Position numbers and translations under genes: made by a program. Under the pieces are notes generated by a model. It was not told the DNA's origin. It did no database searches and saw only the letters and a list, made by a program, of their open reading frames with translations. A stretch of DNA of 64,000 nucleotides from Cupriavidus sp. YR651. GTDB taxonomy: Bacteria > Pseudomonadota > Gammaproteobacteria > Burkholderiales > Burkholderiaceae. This document shows, in pieces, positions 35,970 to 43,906 of this stretch (the stretch's first letter is position 1; the number at the start of each line of letters is the position of its first letter). The stretch spans positions 496,001 to 560,000 of the forward strand of contig NZ_FMYZ01000003.1 of assembly GCF_900101625.1 (NCBI RefSeq), in the 5' to 3' direction.

Positions 35970-36320
35970 TCAAACCTTGTGGTTGACCTGCCCGGGTGGC
36001 CGCTTGGCGGGGTCCGCCTGCATGCCGCTGGCCGGGGGCTGGCCGGGTGGCTCCACGGGCGGCGGCACGCGCGTGGTCAGCTGATTCGACACGCCGAGGA
36101 TGCCCGGCGGCGTCGCGGCGGCTTTCTCGATGCGTTGGGCGAGGTCCACGTCCTCCACGCGGCCCGTGATGGTGACGCGCCGGTTCACCACATGCACGGC
36201 CACGCCGTCTGGCATGTCGCCGCCGCACGCTTCGGCAATGCAGGTGCCGATGCGTTCCCGCAGCAGTTCGTCGTCTTCATCTGGGCTGGCTTGTGGCGCG
36301 CCCTGGTCTTCGGTCTGCAT
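35970..36320 (-). CDS. BON domain protein
   Basis: This 116-residue protein has one BON domain (about residues 18-80): DDELLRERIGTCIAEACG, then VAVHVVNRRVTITGRVED and ILGVSNQLTTRV. BON domains are thought to bind membranes or small ligands and are common in osmotic-stress proteins (OsmY type). The Pro-rich C-terminus (VPPPVEPPGQPP) is unstructured. No signal peptide is present, which is unusual for OsmY-like proteins and suggests a cytosolic place. GAGAGGAACCGTC before the ATG supports the start over the longer upstream frame. Confidence 0.85.
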   Translation of the reverse strand: MQTEDQGAPQASPDEDDELLRERIGTCIAEACGGDMPDGVAVHVVNRRVTITGRVEDVDLAQRIEKAAATPPGILGVSNQLTTRVPPPVEPPGQPPASGMQADPAKRPPGQVNHKV

Positions 36321-36456
36321 GACGGTTCCTCTCGATGGTGTCCGCCCCCGGGTGCGACGCAATCGTCTTGCCCGCGGGATGTCCGCGCCCCCGGCTGGTC
36401 CCTTGTAAAAAGGACACGTCAGCGCGTCGCGCGCCGCCCTTGTAGGACGCCGCCGA

Positions 36457-36486
36457 CTGAAATTGCAACGGGACGCTCCCTACAAT
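36457..36486 (+). promoter_or_regulatory. Possible sigma70 promoter for the iron permease-like gene
   Basis: CTGAAA (36457-36462) and TACAAT (36481-36486) are separated by 18 bp, 32 bp before the ATG at 36518. The -10 box matches 5 of 6 positions, the -35 box 4 of 6. Confidence 0.4.
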
Positions 36487-36517
36487 TTAGACAGTTTGAT
36501 GCGCCGAGGAGCGCCCT

Positions 36518-37096
36518 ATGAACAAGCCTGCGCAGCGACGGCAATCGCCGCAACCCCCGCAACGGGATTCCAACGGGGGCGGGGCCGGCGGCGACAGCAG
36601 CGACGATGGCGATGCGCCGCCTAGGCGACATCGCCTGATGCATCTGTTCGACCGCTTCGCAGGTGCCGCCACCCGGCGGGCGGGATCCCCGGCGGCGTTC
36701 GTGCTGGCCATGGGCGTCGTCCTGGCGTGGGCCGTGACGGGGCCGGTCTTCGATTACTCGGAGACCTGGCAACTGGTGATCAACACGGGTACCACGATCA
36801 TCACTTTCCTGATGGTGTTCCTGATCCAGCAAAGCCAGAACAAGGACGCCGTAGCCGTGCACCTGAAGCTTAACGAACTGCTGGCTTCGCATAAGGAAGC
36901 CAGCAACCACCTGGTGGCCATCGAGGACCTCGACGAGGAGGAGTTGCGCCAGCTGGTCAAGTTCTACCGCCATCTGGCAAGGCTGGCCGACCAGGAGGGC
37001 GGGGTGAAATGCAGCCATTCGATTGACGAGGCCAACGAGAACCATGCGGCCAAGACGCGCGCGCGGCGCCATCGCGAGGCCGCTCCGGCTGCCTGA
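36518..37096 (+). CDS. Low-affinity iron permease family membrane protein
   Basis: This 192-residue protein has a disordered Gln/Pro/Gly-rich front, two membrane helices (about 57-75 and 87-105: PAAFVLAMGVVLAWAVTGP and INTGTTIITFLMVFLIQQSQ), and a charged C-terminal helix (KLNELLASHKEASNHLVAIED). The helices and the motif FLIQQSQNKD are those of the Iron_permease family, named after fungal Fet4. In bacteria the small homologs have no proven transport role. A GAGGAGCGCCCT ribosome site precedes the ATG. A possible promoter lies at 36457-36486. Confidence 0.82.
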   Translation: MNKPAQRRQSPQPPQRDSNGGGAGGDSSDDGDAPPRRHRLMHLFDRFAGAATRRAGSPAAFVLAMGVVLAWAVTGPVFDYSETWQLVINTGTTIITFLMVFLIQQSQNKDAVAVHLKLNELLASHKEASNHLVAIEDLDEEELRQLVKFYRHLARLADQEGGVKCSHSIDEANENHAAKTRARRHREAAPAA

Positions 37097-37438
37097 CTGG
37101 CATGGATTGCTGGCGGCCTGAAGGCCTGAATGGTGCACGGCTGTCGCCAGCGATGGACGCCAACGGCACTCGGCCGCCTACTTGCCCACTAACTTGCCCA
37201 CTGACTTGGCATCCACGCAGATCCGGCACGGCAATTGCATCGTTACGCCTACCAACAATCAACAAGCAGAACACGCGCAGTTAGCGAGGCCATTGTGGAA
37301 CATGCAGTCATCAGTTGTCTTGAGGCGGATAGCAGCGGCCCGACAACGATTCATTCGGAAGCCGCTCATGCGCTTCCCGCTGCCAGGGTGCCGTCTTGCC
37401 CATCATCCCCGTCTTCCCCATCATCCGATCTATCCGAT
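37097..37438. other. Intergenic stretch with 12-bp array
   Basis: This is the region between the iron permease-like gene and a hypothetical gene. It includes the tandem array at 37180-37210. The hypothetical frame could start as early as 37235, but no ribosome site or conserved sequence supports that. Confidence 0.45.
37180..37210. repeat. 12-bp tandem repeat, about 2.6 units
   Basis: ACTTGCCCACTA, ACTTGCCCACTG and a partial ACTTGGC follow each other with a 12-bp period in the intergenic stretch. Confidence 0.8.
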
Positions 37439-38005
37439 ATGTTCGGCGGTTGCGATCCGCGCAATCCATGCGATGCGACCGATCCTTCCTCCATCCCGGC
37501 ATCGTTACGAACCGACAGCGTACGCACCGCGCCGGCCCCGCTGGGGCGACTGGCGGCTGCCGTGGCGACGGTTGCACGTCGCGGCACGCGCGGCACCGTG
37601 CGCGCATTGCGCGGCCCTGACTTGCGGCAGACGCATGTGCTGATGAAAGCGTTGTGCGAGATGCGCGTCGAACTGGGAGCGAGCCAGGGCGGATGGTCGC
37701 GCGCGACATTCTCCAGCCGCCGCACGGCGACGATGGCGCTCTGGCACAACCGGCAGCGTGAGCTGTTTACGCAACCGGAGATCGAGCGCGGTATCGAGGA
37801 TCGACTGGATGCCGCTTTCCGTCACGCAGACACTGGCTTGTCGCGCGAAGCGGCCGGCGAGTTGAAGCGCGCCTACCTGCTGCTGTGCTGCGTGTTGACG
37901 CTCGCGCGGGACGAAGCGCGGCGCGCCGGTGCGCCGCAGCGGCAGGAGACACCGCAGCCCGCGCGCCCGCCGCGTCCCGACGCACCGTTGGATCGCGGCG
38001 CCTGA
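37439..38005 (+). CDS. Hypothetical protein
   Basis: This 188-residue product is not recognised. The N-terminal third is low in structure; residues from about 65 on look folded and alpha-helical (MKALCEMRVELGAS, ALWHNRQRELFTQPEIERGIEDRLDAAF cited by its ends ALWHNRQREL and DRLDAAF, and ELKRAYLLLCCVLTLARDEARR), ending in a Pro/Arg-rich tail. No signal or membrane segment is evident. The start is uncertain: in-frame ATGs exist at 37235, 37439 and 37643, none with a good ribosome site. The stop codon directly abuts an isolated end of the MITE-like element. Confidence 0.45.
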   Translation: MFGGCDPRNPCDATDPSSIPASLRTDSVRTAPAPLGRLAAAVATVARRGTRGTVRALRGPDLRQTHVLMKALCEMRVELGASQGGWSRATFSSRRTATMALWHNRQRELFTQPEIERGIEDRLDAAFRHADTGLSREAAGELKRAYLLLCCVLTLARDEARRAGAPQRQETPQPARPPRPDAPLDRGA

Positions 38006-38018
38006 GAGGTCGTTTAAA
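38006..38018 (+). repeat. Isolated terminal repeat of the MITE-like element
   Basis: GAGGTCGTTTAAA matches the left end of the 204-bp element, but the interior is absent. It directly follows a TGA stop codon. An inverted counterpart lies at 40596-40611. Confidence 0.6.
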
Positions 38019-38028
38019 TCGTGATGGC

Positions 38029-38685
38029 TCAGGCCCTCCGCGCCGCCCGCTTGCCCTTGCACTTGCGGCACGGGCCGATGTAGCCGGGCAGGCCGCGTGC
38101 CTTGGTGCTGTGGGCAAGTTGCACGGCGCGCGCCAGCGCTGCCGCGAACGTGTGGTGGCTGTCCAGCGGACCGTCGATATGCTCGCGGAAGAAGTCTGCC
38201 CAGCGAAAGTCCGGATACGCCGCCTTGACCTTGCGATAGCCGCCGGATAGCTGCACGAAGGCCTCCAGGCTCCGGAACGGATCGTCGCGCATGGCGTGGA
38301 TGTCCGGTGGCAGGTCCTTCAGTGGTCGCCGCTTTCCGTGCTCGTCGTAGGGATGGACCATGTGGTTGTCCAGCATGAACTTCCGGAATTTCCGCACGGA
38401 GAGATGGCTGAGGTCGAGCCGGACGAGTACCGGAACCATCGCCATGCCCATCTCGTGCCATGCGCGGACCCAGTGATGATGATCGACCACGAACAGGCTG
38501 TGTTCGGGCCCGATCACTACGTGCACGCGATGGCGGTCCAGGAACGCGGGCAGGTCGGCGTGCGACAGCCGGCGGGTGACGTGGATCTTCTGGGCGACGT
38601 GGTAGCCGCCGATCGTGATCTGGGTCGGACGCAGGTGGTCGATGGGCACCATGAGCTTGGCGCCCTCGCGCAGGCGCTTTGTCAT
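38029..38685 (-). CDS. ParB-like nuclease-domain protein, copy 1
   Basis: This 218-residue protein of the ParBc_2 type has DHLRPTQITIGGYHVAQK, VVIGPEHSLFVVDHHHWVRAW, HPYDEHGKRRPL, MRDDPFRSLEAFVQLSGGYRK and WADFFREHI. The DHHHW block and the GYRK and FFREH blocks are the probable active or binding surface. The C-terminus has a Cys pair (GPCRKCKGK). It is a paralog of 39715-40344, in opposite orientation. The ATG used has GAGGAC 9 bp upstream; a GTG two codons earlier is possible. No partition genes accompany it, so a role in plasmid segregation is unlikely. Confidence 0.85.
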   Translation of the reverse strand: MTKRLREGAKLMVPIDHLRPTQITIGGYHVAQKIHVTRRLSHADLPAFLDRHRVHVVIGPEHSLFVVDHHHWVRAWHEMGMAMVPVLVRLDLSHLSVRKFRKFMLDNHMVHPYDEHGKRRPLKDLPPDIHAMRDDPFRSLEAFVQLSGGYRKVKAAYPDFRWADFFREHIDGPLDSHHTFAAALARAVQLAHSTKARGLPGYIGPCRKCKGKRAARRA

Positions 38686-38696
38686 CGGCACCGTCC

Positions 38697-38780
38697 TCAG
38701 CGCTCGCGCCGGCTGGAGACCGACTCGGGCGCTTCACGGCTGGCCCGGCTTGCTCTGCGGCTTCCTCGGGAACTGAACAT
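38697..38780 (-). CDS. 27-residue Ser/Arg-rich peptide
   Basis: A short frame starts at an ATG with the strong site AGAGGAGCAAGAC and encodes a peptide made almost entirely of Ser, Arg, Ala and Glu. Its stop lies 11 bp before the ParB-like start, whose ribosome site overlaps this gene's end. The arrangement favours translation, either as a leader or as a real micro-protein. It is too short for family assignment. Confidence 0.45.
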   Translation of the reverse strand: MFSSRGSRRASRASREAPESVSSRRER

Positions 38781-39187
38781 GTCTTGCTCCTCTCGGGTTC
38801 GGTGCTGCCCGTATGCCGCAATTTCCATGCCGCGCGAGCTGGAAATGTGGCGCTTGCGATAAGCGGCTCGCAGCGCTGTGGTGGCTTTGTGATGACTCTG
38901 TGGAGGCCCTGTTGTGTCCGGCCAGGTAAAGCGCTGGCTCGCGCTGCGGGGTGGAATCCTTGCCACGCCTTGTAACCGTTACGTGCGATCCGCCTGCGGG
39001 AGGGCCCAGGTACGCCGCGTTCGGCGCGGCATGGAATTTGCGCGATGACCTGCAATTCCGCACCAATGTCTTTGCCATGTTCCATGTCACGCGCGGGGCG
39101 TTGCCGCCTATGCACAAGGGCGCGACTATCCTGAATACAGGCGTGCAGATGCATGCGACCTTGCATGCCACAGGAGGGAGCAAGATC
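38781..39187. other. Divergent stretch between the small peptide and the YflT-like gene
   Basis: The 407 bp contain no supported gene. The right end has AGGAGGGAGCAAGATC, a very strong ribosome site for the YflT-like gene. Promoters for both directions must lie here, but none was clear. Confidence 0.45.
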
Positions 39188-39664
39188 ATGTCATCCATCG
39201 TAGCGGGGCGCTTCGCGTCTATCCCCGAGGCCGAAGAAGTGGCGCGCAAGCTCTACGCGCGCGGGTTCTCGGTCTGGGATGTTTCGGTCATGTCCGTCAA
39301 CCCGGGTGGTGCCCGTCCGCCGGGCGTGTTGCTGGCGGCCCATGCCAAGCGGGACCGGCGCGAAGAGGTTGCCGACGTGCTGCGGGAAGGTGGCGCGCTC
39401 GATCTGGAAAAGGCGAGCGGCAAGTGGGATGGCGGCCAATGGACCGACTTCGATCCGCATCGGCCGCCCGCGCTGATCGACGAAGAACCAGCGGGCGAAT
39501 GCTGGCCGGCGCCGGTATCGGCGCGGCATGACGACAGCGCATCGCGCCCCCCGCACGCGGGGCCGGTAGCTGCGGAAGCCGTGGCGATGGAAAGCACCGG
39601 CAACGAAGATCCGGGCAGCGAGCTGGAGCACTACGTCGACAAGCAGATCGGCAGCCATGGTTGA
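39188..39664 (+). CDS. YflT-like general stress protein
   Basis: This 158-residue protein begins SSIVAGRFASIPEAEEVARKLYARG and continues VWDVSVMSVNPGG, resembling the heat-induced stress protein YflT/GsiB-region domain, in which a ferredoxin-like fold detects a repeated GFxxxxxVSV motif. A second block, LDLEKASGKWDGGQWTDFDP, and an acidic tail follow. An AGGAGGGAG ribosome site defines the start. The gene lies between two ParB-like paralogs. A deleted paralog is at 34809-34997. The family call is moderate; the function is unknown beyond stress association. Confidence 0.65.
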   Translation: MSSIVAGRFASIPEAEEVARKLYARGFSVWDVSVMSVNPGGARPPGVLLAAHAKRDRREEVADVLREGGALDLEKASGKWDGGQWTDFDPHRPPALIDEEPAGECWPAPVSARHDDSASRPPHAGPVAAEAVAMESTGNEDPGSELEHYVDKQIGSHG

Positions 39665-39714
39665 CTCGCGGGGCTTCGCGATCCGCCGCCTGATCCTCAT
39701 TATTCAGGAGCGCC

Positions 39715-40344
39715 ATGTCTCGCAAGGCGATGGCGGAGCTTGACACGCTGCGTCCGACACAACTCACGCTGGGGATCTACCAGGTCCGCCAGAAGATGGA
39801 TATCAGCGCGAGGCCGCGCAATGCGGCCGCATTGCGCAGGTTCCTGCGCGGGCATCGCATCCGGACGATTGCGGGGCCGGGCGGGGCGCTCTACATCACC
39901 GATCATCACCATTGGGCACGCGCGTGGCTGGAGCTGGGCTGGCGCCGCGCGCCGGTGCGTATCGCCGCCGATCTCAGCGACCTTTCGCCGGGGCAGTTCT
40001 GGAAGCGCATGCGCGCGCTCGGCCATCTGCATCCTTACGACGAGCGCGGCAAGCGGCTCGATGCCGGCGCGTTGCCGGCCACGGTCATGGGCATGCGTGA
40101 CGACCCCTATCGCAGCCTGGCGGCGTTCACGCGCGATGCGGGCGCGTACCGCAAGCCGGGCAATGCGTATGGCGATTTCAGCTGGGCCGGCTTCTTCCGG
40201 CGGCACGTGGAGGAGGACATGCACAGCATCGCCGGTTTTGCGCGCGCGATGACCGTGGCGATTCCGCTGGCACGCAGCGGCAAGGCGCGCAGGCTGCCAG
40301 GTTTTATCGGGCCGTGCGTGGCGGCGTCGAAGCGAAAGGCTTAG
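39715..40344 (+). CDS. ParB-like nuclease-domain protein, copy 2
   Basis: This 209-residue paralog of 38029-38685 keeps the same order of blocks: LDTLRPTQLTLGIYQVRQK, YITDHHHWARAWLELGW, HPYDERGKR, MRDDPYRSLAAFTRDAGAYRK, WAGFFRRHVE and LPGFIGPC. It lacks the second Cys of the C-terminal pair seen in copy 1. CAGGAGCGCC precedes the ATG. It follows the YflT-like gene after 50 bp on the same strand, so the two are probably one transcript. The pair of diverged copies in one small cluster suggests an old duplication with separate roles. Confidence 0.85.
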   Translation: MSRKAMAELDTLRPTQLTLGIYQVRQKMDISARPRNAAALRRFLRGHRIRTIAGPGGALYITDHHHWARAWLELGWRRAPVRIAADLSDLSPGQFWKRMRALGHLHPYDERGKRLDAGALPATVMGMRDDPYRSLAAFTRDAGAYRKPGNAYGDFSWAGFFRRHVEEDMHSIAGFARAMTVAIPLARSGKARRLPGFIGPCVAASKRKA

Positions 40345-40390
40345 GGGGTGGCGAGGGCCGCCAGCATGCGCTGCAGCCTCTCGAACGACA

Positions 40391-40579
40391 TCAGCGCTTG
40401 GACTTGTGGGCCGGCTTGCCCTTTTGGCTGGTGGCGGCCATGTCGTGCAGTTCCTTCTCGCTCATGGACTTGTACATCGATCTGGAAGCGCCCTTGAGCG
40501 CGCTGGCCTTCTGATCCCCGCGCTTGGCGGACAGGGCCGCGCCGGCGGCCATTTGCTGAGCCTTCGACTTGGCTGGCAT
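40391..40579 (-). CDS. DUF3008 small basic protein
   Basis: This 62-residue protein reads MPAKSKAQQMAAGAALSAKR, then SMSEKELHDMAATSQKGKP, an excellent match to the DUF3008 family as I know it. Members are small, basic and of unknown role, often found with stress genes. GAAGGAGACTGAC precedes the ATG. Just upstream of the ribosome site lies an inverted isolated end of the MITE-like element. It is convergent with the second ParB-like gene. Confidence 0.85.
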   Translation of the reverse strand: MPAKSKAQQMAAGAALSAKRGDQKASALKGASRSMYKSMSEKELHDMAATSQKGKPAHKSKR

Positions 40580-40595
40580 GTCAGTCTCCTTCGTC

Positions 40596-40611
40596 TTTTT
40601 GAAACGACCTC
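40596..40611 (-). repeat. Isolated terminal repeat of the MITE-like element, inverted
   Basis: Read on the minus strand this is GAGGTCGTTTCAAAAA, identical to the start of the partial copy at 57980. With the end at 38006 it brackets about 2.6 kb in inverted orientation. It falls in the leader of the DUF3008 gene. Confidence 0.6.
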
Positions 40612-40614
40612 TAT

Positions 40615-40773
40615 TTATATTCGGCCGAGGACGACAAGGAGCACGACAATCAGGACGACGAGGCCCAGCCCGCCGCTTGGCCAGTAGCCCCAACCGGTAC
40701 TGTATGGCCATGCCGGCAGTGCGCCGACCAGCAGCAGGATAAGAAGGATCAGAAGAATTGTGCCGATACCCAT
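40615..40773 (-). CDS. DUF3309 small membrane peptide
   Basis: This 52-residue peptide has two hydrophobic segments (TILLILLILLLVGALPAWP and GLGLVVLIVVLLVVLG) joined by a short Ser/Gly/Trp turn (YSTGWGYWPSGG). This is the DUF3309 pattern. Such peptides are common in soil proteobacteria; their function is unknown. The ATG follows AAAAGGAGCACGCC. It lies upstream of the DUF3008 gene on the same strand, separated by an isolated repeat end. Confidence 0.85.
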   Translation of the reverse strand: MGIGTILLILLILLLVGALPAWPYSTGWGYWPSGGLGLVVLIVVLLVVLGRI

Positions 40774-41102
40774 GGCGTGCTCCTTTTCTTGTGGTCGGGG
40801 CAGTGCGGAGATGAGTGCGACGATCACCACCCGACCAAGACTGCATACGCAGGAGACTGCGTGAATCCGGCGATTCTCGCGTCGGGCGGTTTCCCGCACC
40901 TCTCTGTCCTTTCAGGTTAGGACAGGGCAGGTGGCAACCAAGGCGGGCTGGGGCTGATATCGGTGTAGGAATCGGACGACGCATTGCCGACGGATCGCCG
41001 ACAGATCGCCGGATGCATCGCGCCAAAGCAAAACGGCGGCACAGTGGCCGCCGTTGCTGTCCGCCGGACAATCTGCCGGACGGTCGGATCGGAATGCCGG
41101 CG
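40774..41102. other. Intergenic stretch with terminator
   Basis: These 329 bp separate the DUF3309 gene from the iron alcohol dehydrogenase, both leftward. They contain the dehydrogenase terminator (41030-41055) and an 11-bp repeat (GCCGACGGATC, GCCGACAGATC) near 40986. No gene is supported. Confidence 0.55.
41030..41055 (-). terminator. Intrinsic terminator of the gabD-linked dehydrogenase operon
   Basis: On the minus strand a perfect 9-bp stem (AACGGCGGC/GCCGCCGTT) with a 6-base loop runs into TTTT. It lies 48 bp after the stop of the iron alcohol dehydrogenase. Confidence 0.75.
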
Positions 41103-42260
41103 TCAGAATGCCGCGCTGTAGATCGCGAACGCGTCGGCTTCCTTCACCTCGCGCGGATTGTTGACCAGCAAGCGCGTCTGCAGCATCGCATCGCTGGCCA
41201 GCCTGCCGAGATCGCCTTCCTTGACGCCCACCTCGCGCAGTGTGCGCGGGATGCCGGTGGCCAGAACCAGGCCTTCGATATGCGCGATCAGCGCGGCCGC
41301 CTTGGTCTCGCAGCTACCCGTGGTGCCGGGCAGAACCGCGTCGGCAAGTTCCGAGTAACGCTGGCTGGCCGCCGGGGCATTGAACTTCATCACGTGTGGC
41401 AGCACCAGCGCGTTGGACAGCCCGTGCGCCACGTGGAAGATGCCCCCGATCGGATAGGCCAGCGCATGCACGGCGGCCACCGGGGAATTGGCGAAGGCCT
41501 GGCCGGCGAACATCGCGCCCAGCAGCATGGCCTCGCGTGCGACGCGGTCATGGCCGTTGTCGCAGGCGAGCATGAGGTTTTGCGACAGCAGCTCCAGCGC
41601 GCGTATCGCCAGCATGTCGGAAATCGGATTCTTCAGGTGCGCGCTGGTGTAGGCCTCGATCGCATGCACCATCGCGTCAATGCCGGTGGCGGCCGTGGCG
41701 GCGCGCGGCAGGCCCAGCGTCAGTTCGGCGTCCAGGATCGCCACGTCGGCGAACAGCTGGGGCGCGACGACGCCCATCTTGGTGGTCTCGCCAGTGGTGA
41801 CGATGGACACCGCGGTCACCTCCGACCCCGTGCCCGCCGTCGTCGGCATTTGCACCAGCGGCAGCCGCGAACCCGTGACCTTTTTCACGCCATACATGTC
41901 TTTCAGCGGCTGCGTGGCCGGCAGCAGCACGGCGATCAGCTTGGCCACATCCATCGACGATCCGCCGCCCAGGCCCAGCACGACTTCCGCATCGGCCTGG
42001 CGCGCGCGTTCGGTGGCTTCCAGCACGACGTGTTCGGGAGGATCGGCGATGACGTCGTCGATCACGGTGACCTGCCAGCCATGCTTGCCGAGATCGTCGA
42101 GAGCGGGGGCCAGCAGGCCGCTCTTCGCCAGGAATCCATCGGTCACGACGCACAGGCGCTGCGCCTGCGGAAAGGACTCGCGCAGCAGTGCGCCCAGCCG
42201 GCGCGCGGCGCCGAATTCGACGATGACCGTCGGCACGGTCTGGAAGCGGAACGGGTTCAT
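41103..42260 (-). CDS. Iron-containing alcohol dehydrogenase linked to gabD
   Basis: This 385-residue group III alcohol dehydrogenase has LGLGGGSSMDVAKL, MPTTAGTGSEVT, ATAATGIDAMVHAIE and VHALAYPIGGIFHVAHGLSN (metal histidines). It differs clearly from the Gbd-like enzyme at 1256. Directly upstream on the same strand is a GabD-type aldehyde dehydrogenase, so it may oxidise a hydroxy acid such as 4-hydroxybutyrate to the semialdehyde that GabD then oxidises. That pathway is inferred from the gene pair; other short hydroxy acids or diols are possible. A strong terminator follows the gene. Confidence 0.9.
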   Translation of the reverse strand: MNPFRFQTVPTVIVEFGAARRLGALLRESFPQAQRLCVVTDGFLAKSGLLAPALDDLGKHGWQVTVIDDVIADPPEHVVLEATERARQADAEVVLGLGGGSSMDVAKLIAVLLPATQPLKDMYGVKKVTGSRLPLVQMPTTAGTGSEVTAVSIVTTGETTKMGVVAPQLFADVAILDAELTLGLPRAATAATGIDAMVHAIEAYTSAHLKNPISDMLAIRALELLSQNLMLACDNGHDRVAREAMLLGAMFAGQAFANSPVAAVHALAYPIGGIFHVAHGLSNALVLPHVMKFNAPAASQRYSELADAVLPGTTGSCETKAAALIAHIEGLVLATGIPRTLREVGVKEGDLGRLASDAMLQTRLLVNNPREVKEADAFAIYSAAF

Positions 42261-42383
42261 GGTGTCTCCGGAGTGTCCTGGCGCGGGGTGATCGGGGTCG
42301 CCCTCGGCGGTACGGCCGGCACAGTATGCACCGGCCGGCCAACCGGCGTGGCTTCGCGTGTCACGGCGCCACGCCGTATCCCA

Positions 42384-43832
42384 TTACATCTGCAGGCAGA
42401 GGTACTTGATTTCGAGGTATTCGTCGATGCCGTGCCGCGAGCCCTCGCGGCCGACGCCCGACTGCTTGATGCCGCCAAACGGCGCCACCTCGTTGGAGAT
42501 CAGGCCGGTGTTCAGGCCGACCATGCCGTACTCCAGCGCCTCGGCCGTGCGCCACGCGCGAGAGATATCGCGCGTGTAGAGGTAAGCGGCCAGGCCATAT
42601 TCGGTGGCGTTGGCGGCGGCGATCGCTTCCTCGTCCTTGTGGAACCGGAACAGCGGCGCTACCGGCCCGAAGATTTCCTCGCGTGCCATGCGCATCTCGG
42701 CGGTGGCATCGGCGATGACGGTGGGCGCGTAGAACGTGCCGCCAAGCGCGTGCGGGGCACCGCCGGTCAGTACGCGGCCGCCCTTTGCCCGGGCGTCATC
42801 GACCAGCGTGGCTACCTTGTCCAGCGCCGCGTCCTCGATCAGCGGGCCGATCAGCACGCCGTCTTCCAGACCGTTGCCAACGCGCAGCTTGCCGGCCCGC
42901 TCCGCGAACCTGGCGGCGAACGCATCGTAGATGCCGTCCTGGACGTAGAAGCGGTTGACGCAGACGCAGGTCTGGCCGCCGTTGCGGTACTTGGCGGCCA
43001 GCGCGCCTTCCACGGCGGCGTCCACGTCGGCATCATCGAAGACGATGAACGGTGCGTTGCCACCGAGTTCCAGCGACAGCCGCTTGATGGTCGGCGCGGA
43101 CTGCGCCATCAGGATGCGGCCGACTTCCGTCGAGCCGGTGAACGACAGCTTGCGCACCACCGGGCTGGCGGTCAGCACGCCGCCGATGGTCCTGGCATCG
43201 CCAGTGATGACCTGCAGTACGCCGCCGGGAATGCCGGCGCGGTGGGCCAGTTCGGCCAGCGCGAAGGCAGACAGCGGCGTCAGTTCGGCCGGCTTGATGA
43301 CGATGGCGCAGCCGGCGGCGAGCGCGGGTGCCGCCTTGCGCGTGATCATCGCGGCCGGGAAATTCCACGGCGTGATGGCGGCGCAGACGCCCACTGGCTG
43401 ACGCAGCGTGACCAGACGCTTGTCGGCGGCCGGCGTGGCCAGCACCTCGCCGTCCACGCGCTTGGCTTCCTCCGCAAACCACTCGATGAAGCTGGCGGCG
43501 TAGGCAATCTCGCCCCTGGCCTCGGCCAGCGGCTTGCCTTGCTCGCGCGTCATCAGGTAGGCCAGATCGTCCGTGTTGGCCAGCATCAGGTCGAACCAGC
43601 GTCGCAGGATCGTGGCGCGCTCCTTGCCGGTCTTGGCCGCCCAGCTCTTCTGGGCAGCTTCCGCGGCGACGATGGCGCGTTCGGTTTCGGCTGCACCGAG
43701 GTCCGCGACCTTGGCGAGCACCTCGCCGGTGGCCGGATCAGTCACATCGAACGTGGCGCCGTTGTCGGCGCCAATCCATTGGCCATCGACGTAGGCCAGC
43801 TGTTTCAGGAGCGACGGGTCTTTGAGTTGCAT
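42384..43832 (-). CDS. gabD: Succinate-semialdehyde dehydrogenase (GabD type)
   Basis: This 482-residue NAD(P)-dependent aldehyde dehydrogenase of the GabD class has TPWNFPAAMITRKAAPALAAGC, GSTEVGRILM, ELGGNAPFIVFDDAD (general-base Glu) and GGQTCVCVNR (catalytic Cys plus a second Cys, typical of the redox-sensitive GabD loop). The C-terminal NEVAPFGGIKQSGVGREGS is classic. The reaction is succinate semialdehyde to succinate. It is transcribed with the iron alcohol dehydrogenase 123 bp downstream. The promoter lies opposite that of the IclR regulator. Confidence 0.93.
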   Translation of the reverse strand: MQLKDPSLLKQLAYVDGQWIGADNGATFDVTDPATGEVLAKVADLGAAETERAIVAAEAAQKSWAAKTGKERATILRRWFDLMLANTDDLAYLMTREQGKPLAEARGEIAYAASFIEWFAEEAKRVDGEVLATPAADKRLVTLRQPVGVCAAITPWNFPAAMITRKAAPALAAGCAIVIKPAELTPLSAFALAELAHRAGIPGGVLQVITGDARTIGGVLTASPVVRKLSFTGSTEVGRILMAQSAPTIKRLSLELGGNAPFIVFDDADVDAAVEGALAAKYRNGGQTCVCVNRFYVQDGIYDAFAARFAERAGKLRVGNGLEDGVLIGPLIEDAALDKVATLVDDARAKGGRVLTGGAPHALGGTFYAPTVIADATAEMRMAREEIFGPVAPLFRFHKDEEAIAAANATEYGLAAYLYTRDISRAWRTAEALEYGMVGLNTGLISNEVAPFGGIKQSGVGREGSRHGIDEYLEIKYLCLQM

Positions 43833-43906
43833 GGCGAGTTTCCGGATATGGGTACGGGGACGGTTTCCCGGGGTGGGTCAGGTGCATTGCGCTGGCAGCA
43901 CGTCAG

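Noticed and set aside
37505-39166. A 553-codon open frame on the minus strand over the ParB-like gene
   Set aside because: The true gene in another frame has conserved ParB-like blocks and a ribosome site; this frame is Arg/Pro-rich and without structure.
38029-40344. The ParB-like genes as part of a plasmid partition system
   Set aside because: No ParA gene or centromere-like repeats nearby, and the proteins are the ParBc_2 type rather than true ParB.
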